DNA from: Aphelenchoides besseyi
Lineage: Eukaryota > Nematoda > Chromadorea > Rhabditida > Aphelenchoididae
Length of the DNA stretch: 64,000 nt
Assembly: GCA_024699855.1 (NCBI GenBank)
Contig: JAMPIQ010000001.1
Span: 8,308,001-8,372,000 of the forward strand
Direction: 5' to 3'
In this document: positions 59,677-64,000 of the stretch, in pieces
Layout of the letters: each line of letters opens with the position of its first letter
How positions within the stretch are numbered: the first letter of the stretch is position 1
The notes under the pieces: generated by a model
Seen by the model: the letters and a program-made list of their open reading frames with translations, nothing else
The model's database searches: none
Told to the model about the DNA's origin: nothing
Program-made: the position numbers and the translations under genes

Positions 59677-60182
59677 TTTGCAATAAGTTGAAAACAAGTG
59701 ACAATAATTAACGCGCAAATCAAAAGCTACAGAGAATCCGATGGCACGCCGCGAACCGCGACCTGATGCAACTTGTGAGCCAAGTTTGTGCGCGCGTTTT
59801 GAACGACAATATTTCAAATTTTCTGATTGACCAGCGGTCGAAATAAAAATCCAAACTGCAAGGCCATCAACCGACTGATCAGCAGTATTCTCAGTCCAAT
59901 CAGAATAATAAAGGTAGTTCCGATCCGCCCACGTAAACGCAAGTGACACAACGATCAGTAGTCCAATCAGGCTCGAGGTGCTCCTTGTTCGCTTTCCAAA
60001 TCGGTTGGTTTTGAGCGCGGCTTTCCGATCGTTTTGGTCAGTTTCCTCGTCGCAGATCTTTTTTCCGACTTTTGCTCATTAGCATTTTCATTTTTTTCGA
60101 GCGTCCGTGTTTTGCGTGTTGTCCACACGTTCATCGCATTTCTTTTCAGCGTCCACAACCGTTACTATCAACGGCCAGCGAA
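59677..60182. promoter_or_regulatory. divergent promoter region between SYF1/XAB2 and CMTR1
   Basis: A 506-bp interval between head-to-head start codons of two RNA-processing genes. No individual site was recognised. Open frames here are not homologous to anything I know. Confidence 0.45.
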
Positions 60183-63100
60183 ATGGACGAAAGTTGGCGA
60201 CCACTCAAACATACTCGCGATGAAGTGAACGGTGAGGACCGCGAAGTCGAGCCGACAACCAAAAAATCGAGAGGTAAATGATAATTTAACCACAGTTTTT
60301 TAGTGTATTTTTTAGGAAGCAACGTCGCGATGAACATGATGAAAAACATGGGATTCGTCGAGGGTGGAGGCCTCGGTAAAAACCGACAAGGTCGAGCGAC
60401 GGCCGTGACTCTGGACGCGAGTACGAGTCGTGCGGGTTTTGGGCACGGTCACCGAAAGGTAAAGTTCTATAGTTTTCTAATTTTTATTTTGTTATTTCAG
60501 GACACGGCCATCGATCTCAACGCTGAGTACGATGACTCTGCCGAAGAGAAGCCGATCACCGAAACGGTGACATTCATCGAATGTTCCGAGTCGATTCGTG
60601 AACGTGCACGCGAAGAACTGTGCAGCGATTGGATTGTTGTAGGAGAGGTAAGTTTATTTTTGCTTCGTTTTTTACTTTGTCTTTAAGCCAACTACAACTC
60701 TGCGCAACGAAACACATTTTTGTGAAGCAGAAACTGTAAACGGCGTCATTGAAGCAAAAGCAGTGTTCGATTCAATGAACGATCGGGACATTCGAGAAGC
60801 ACGAAAACGAGCCAACCCGTACGAAACGATCATGGGCGCCATCTTCCAAAATCGGTTTGTTGAATACTTGCTTTTTCTTTTGTACAAATGGATTTTACAG
60901 CGCTGCGATGAAAACAGCAAATTTGGACCGTGTTTTGGATTGGCGGCTAAGTCGTGAAAGCGATGAAGAACGGCGAAAGCGAAAGAACCCGCTTGTCAAG
61001 CACGAGAAACGAGAGAACACAACTCGTGACGACGAGATGTTCTACTTTGCTGACGTCTGTGCCGGTCCAGGAGGCTTCAGTGAGTACATGATCTGGCGAA
61101 AAGGCTTCTACAATGTCAAAGGATTTGGATTCACGTTGCGCGGAAACGACGACTTCAAACTTCGATTGTTTCGTGCTGGTTCGGCTGCGTTCTTCGAAAC
61201 GTACTATGGAGTTCATAACGATGGTGATGTGACGAAACCCGAAAATTTGGAGTAAGTTGCTTGATTATGTTAAGGTTTTTGTTTTGTTTCAGAGGATTGA
61301 GAGAGTTTGTTAACACACGCACTAGCGGTCGCGGATGTCATTTGGTTATGTAGGTTGGAAATCTCACAACAAAAATAAAAACGTTTCCAGGTGCGACGGT
61401 GGTTTTTCTGTTCAGGGAAAAGAAGAAATTCAAGAGATTCTATCGAACCAAATATATCTCTGTCAATTCATTGTTGGCTTGTCGTTGTGTCGTGTAAGCG
61501 ATGGAACTGAAGGATCCGGTGGCAATTTTCTCTGCAAACTTTTCGACGTTTTCACTCCATTCAGTGCCGGCTTGTGTTATTTGATGTATTTGGCGTTTGA
61601 CAGAATTACGTTGCACAAACCGCACACAAGTCGTCCAGCGAATTCTGAGCGGTTAGTTCCAATCAAAGATTCTGAACATCTGTTTTTCAGTTATATTTTT
61701 TGCGAAAACTTAACTCCATTTGGTGCCGACGTGATTCGCAAATACTTTGTTGAGGTCAACAATAAAATGGATACGCTCAAAAAGACCAAAGATGTTGTCG
61801 AAGTTTACCCAGTGGACAAAATCAAAAATGATGTTGTCTTTTACGAGTATTTCTACAAGCATATCAAAAGGTTTGTACATTAACGACTAAACTCTTCACT
61901 TTTGTTTTAGTTTTGCTATTCGTCAAATAATCTATTTGGACAAATATCGTCAGTTTACACGCAACAAAGGAATCTTCGATCACGACCAAATGGATTTGCG
62001 AGAAAAATGTTTGGAATATTGGGAAGTCCCCGACGCACAACGAAACAAAAATGACGTTGAAGACCGTGGAAAACCGGGAAATTTGGCTTTACGCTCGATA
62101 CTTAAGAATCAGGTACGTTGAAACTGATTACTATGTTTTAAATTGATTGTTTTCAGCAGTTTGATTATGATCGTGTGCACAAATTTATTTTGAACGGGGA
62201 TGCATGGAAGGAAGAAGGAAAACAAATTCGTCTAATCGAACAGTGCGCCGTATTGATGCCCGAATACACGCCACCAACGTTACTTTTCTCAAATGAACAG
62301 GCAAAAAAGCGAATGAAACGATTATTTTGTTTATAATTCTGTTTTAGGGTCGCTCTTTTATTTATCGATTTGATGGACAATGTCACGAGCTTTCTGATTT
62401 ACTATTGCCACCAAACACTTTGCTTCTAGTCCAAGAAACACAAGTGTACAAGAAGGTGACTACAAAAGTGGTTGAATTGTTGCAATTGCATTTTAAGGAC
62501 GAGAAAGGAAAGGACTTGGTCGTGGATCGCACATACTCCAATGTGATCTTCATTGTTGACGCCGCTCTCATAAACGGCGACGACATTTCGCGATTTGATT
62601 ATGGATCTCGAATTCGATCAATTCGCAAGTTTTGTATTGCCATCAATCGTGGAGTGGAAAGCATCAAAGCGGACTCAGCACCTCGAATGGACTTTAACCA
62701 AAACAATCGTCGTGCACCGTATCATCCGAAACCGCGAGCTTCGTTTTATTTCCATTGCGCCGAACCGGTGAAACTCGAAGATCTTCCTGGTTGTTTTGAT
62801 CGTTACACCGTTACATTTGTAGCGCAAAAATGTCTTCATATGGCTGTTCGTGAATTTCGATATCCGGTTGAACTTGGAGCTCCCGATGAGTCGTTGTTTT
62901 GGACGTGTAAAGCGGTTCGGTTTGCTCAATTGTATAAACGTAAGTTGACTAGCACTTTTCTTAGTCTACGACATTTTTTTTAGCTAATGTTATTTGTTGT
63001 TGGTCAAATTCAATGGGCAAACCATTTCTACACGATCTGTCGGGAAAACAAACCACCTACGAGTTTCTTCCCGAGTTTTTCGCTTCTTTTTACGACCACA

Positions 63101-63309
63101 TTCCACTCTCGAGCAACGTCAATAATCGGCCGATAGTTTGGATGTGGAAATGGCAAGTTGATAGTAAGACCGATTATGGTCCGAAAAAAATTCTCACGGA
63201 CGATGAACACTCACAGTTTTTAACAGTACGTGCTTTAACGAAAGCCATTGAGGAACGTCGGGCAAAATACGATCCCCGCGTATTCATTCAGAATTCTTAT
63301 TGTTTTTAA
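60183..63309 (+). CDS. CMTR1: cap-specific mRNA (2'-O-ribose) methyltransferase 1 (CMTR1)
   Basis: Adds the cap-1 2'-O-methyl to the first transcribed nucleotide, using SAM, in the nucleus. Start ATG 60183 (MDESWRPLKHTRDEVNGED). Basic NLS-like TTKKSRG; G-patch (NMMKNMGFVEGGGLGKNRQG, AGFGHGHRK); linker; FtsJ/RrmJ methyltransferase with FADVCAGPGGFSEYMIWRKG, HLVMCDGGFSVQGKEEIQE and FLCKLFDVFTPFSAGL, and TSRPANSER, so the catalytic Lys-Asp-Lys-Glu set is visible. Then an OB/guanylyltransferase-like region (DVVEVYPVDKIKNDVVF, YRFDGQCHELSDLLLPPNTL, VIFIVDAALINGDDI) and a degenerate WW-like segment (WSNSMGKPFLHDLSGKQTTY). It ends RVFIQNSYCF. A short insertion (VSDGTEGSG) before GGNFLCK is unlike vertebrate CMTR1. 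It lies head to head with SYF1/XAB2. Confidence 0.96.
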
Positions 63310-63354
63310 CTGATCTCAGATTATGTTGATTATTGTTAACATGTGTTAGACACG

Positions 63355-63360
63355 AATAAA
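63355..63360 (+). terminator. AATAAA poly(A) signal of CMTR1
   Basis: Canonical hexamer 46 bp past the CMTR1 stop codon. It nearly abuts the minus-strand signal at 63364-63369. Confidence 0.65.
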
Positions 63361-63363
63361 GGT

Positions 63364-63369
63364 TTTATT
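63364..63369 (-). terminator. AATAAA poly(A) signal of the CTF4/WDHD1-like gene
   Basis: TTTATT on the plus strand is AATAAA on the minus strand, about 27 bp past that gene's stop codon and only 3 bp from the CMTR1 signal, so the two convergent transcripts must overlap. Confidence 0.5.
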
Positions 63370-63395
63370 TAAAAATACAGAAAATGAGAAGCTTG

Positions 63396-64000
63396 TTATA
63401 TCAACGAATCAAAGAAATCTTCGTTTCCACTTTTTCGTTGTTTAGCGGCGGTTTTTTGGCTGCTCTCCGACTCCAGAAGTCGCTTTCTCTGTAAAACAAT
63501 AGGATTTAAACATTTGATTGTAGATCCTACCTTCACTGGAGTGTTTTCCTTTGTACCCAATTGACTGTCCGATGGTGTAGCGTCAACTGACGAACCGACT
63601 GTATCGTTCATTGAATAACTCAATGGACGATTGAAATCGGAAAGCAATGAGTCCTTGACCATTTCACTTTGACTACTGATTTCAAGATTCGAAACAGTGT
63701 TTCCTTTTCGTTTTTGAAGTTGAATTCGTTTTTGCGAATGTTGAACAGAAACCGTACGATTTGGATAAGAAACGGAGGTTGGTTCGCAATGTGCCGGTCG
63801 TAAGTACGAGTCTTCGCTTCGTTCCTGACCCAAAGTTGTAATCTAAATTAGAAATGAGAAGAGAAATTGGTGAATACTCACTTTGTTACTCAACAGAGCA
63901 TGCTGTTGTTTGGCGGCATAATTGCACATAAGCTGAAGATTTTGAGTGTTCGTGGACATGTGAGCCAATTCAAATGCACGAGTATCTCGTCCTTTCTTAC
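63396..64000 (-). CDS. C-terminal part of a probable CTF4/WDHD1 (AND-1) replication adaptor, cut by window end
   Basis: CTF4 trimers link the CMG helicase to DNA polymerase alpha. Three exons are visible on the minus strand: one from the window edge reading GRDTRAFELAHMSTNTQNL and MCNYAAKQQHALLSNK; one with LGQERSEDSYLRPAHCEPT, SVQHSQKRIQLQKRKGN and TKENTPVK; and a last exon RKRLLESESSQKTAAKQRKS ending EDFFDSLI. The first matches the helical C-terminus of CTF4/AND-1, where RAFELA...Q-AxxYAxxxxRxxLA recurs. The rest is a disordered basic/Ser-rich tail. No HMG box is present, unlike vertebrate AND-1. The upstream WD40 part would lie beyond the window. The identification rests on this one segment. 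Confidence 0.6.

Overview
The window looks like nuclear DNA from a compact invertebrate genome, most likely a nematode. Genes are dense and lie on both strands. Most introns are only about 40-60 bp, begin GTAAG/GTGAG and end TTTTAG/TTTCAG, with an occasional GC-AG intron. The gene set includes an arginine kinase, two TWK-type two-pore potassium channels and a CAB-1/NPDC1-type protein. Exportin-5 and COP1, which Caenorhabditis elegans lacks, are both present. An early-branching (enoplean, Trichinella/Trichuris/mermithid-like) nematode is therefore my best inference, not a proven identity.

Region 1-12 kb: the 3' part of a class I bHLH-PAS transcription factor gene (cut by the window start), a small secreted Gly/Ser-rich protein, a cytosolic protein tyrosine phosphatase, a small acidic hypothetical protein, sorting nexin 17, a TASK-like potassium channel, and an RNA-binding protein that seems to join an hnRNP C/RALY-type RRM to two zinc fingers.

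Region 12-31 kb: a 10.5-kb gene for the giant HECT ubiquitin ligase UBR5/Hyd (UBA, propeller region, UBR box, MLLE, HECT all visible), an LPCAT3/MBOAT5-type lysophospholipid acyltransferase, a 2-kb gene-poor stretch, and a complete intron-rich arginine kinase.

Region 29.6-44 kb: a same-strand run of the mitochondrial S-adenosylmethionine carrier, a mitochondrial [2Fe-2S] ferredoxin and a small ORF, spaced like an operon; on the other strand the tRNA methyltransferase TRMT11 and a PLP aminotransferase, also closely spaced. Then come exportin-5 and the mRNA-export helicase DBP5/DDX19, whose penultimate coding block is split by a 1.34-kb intron holding repeats and a tRNA-like element.

Region 45-64 kb: the NPDC1/CAB-1 membrane protein, a small secreted protein, a young non-autonomous Tc1/mariner element with about 230-bp inverted repeats, the ubiquitin ligase COP1, a second two-pore channel with unusual residues in both selectivity filters, the splicing factor SYF1/XAB2 and the cap methyltransferase CMTR1 in a head-to-head pair, and the C-terminal end of a probable CTF4/WDHD1 gene.

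Several genes act in connected processes: mRNA processing and export (SYF1/XAB2, CMTR1, DBP5, RALY-like), small-RNA export (XPO5), ubiquitination (UBR5, COP1), and SAM use (SAM carrier, TRMT11, CMTR1). Exon boundaries were read by eye from frame, homology and splice consensus. Outer coordinates are start to stop codon; starts marked uncertain may move.
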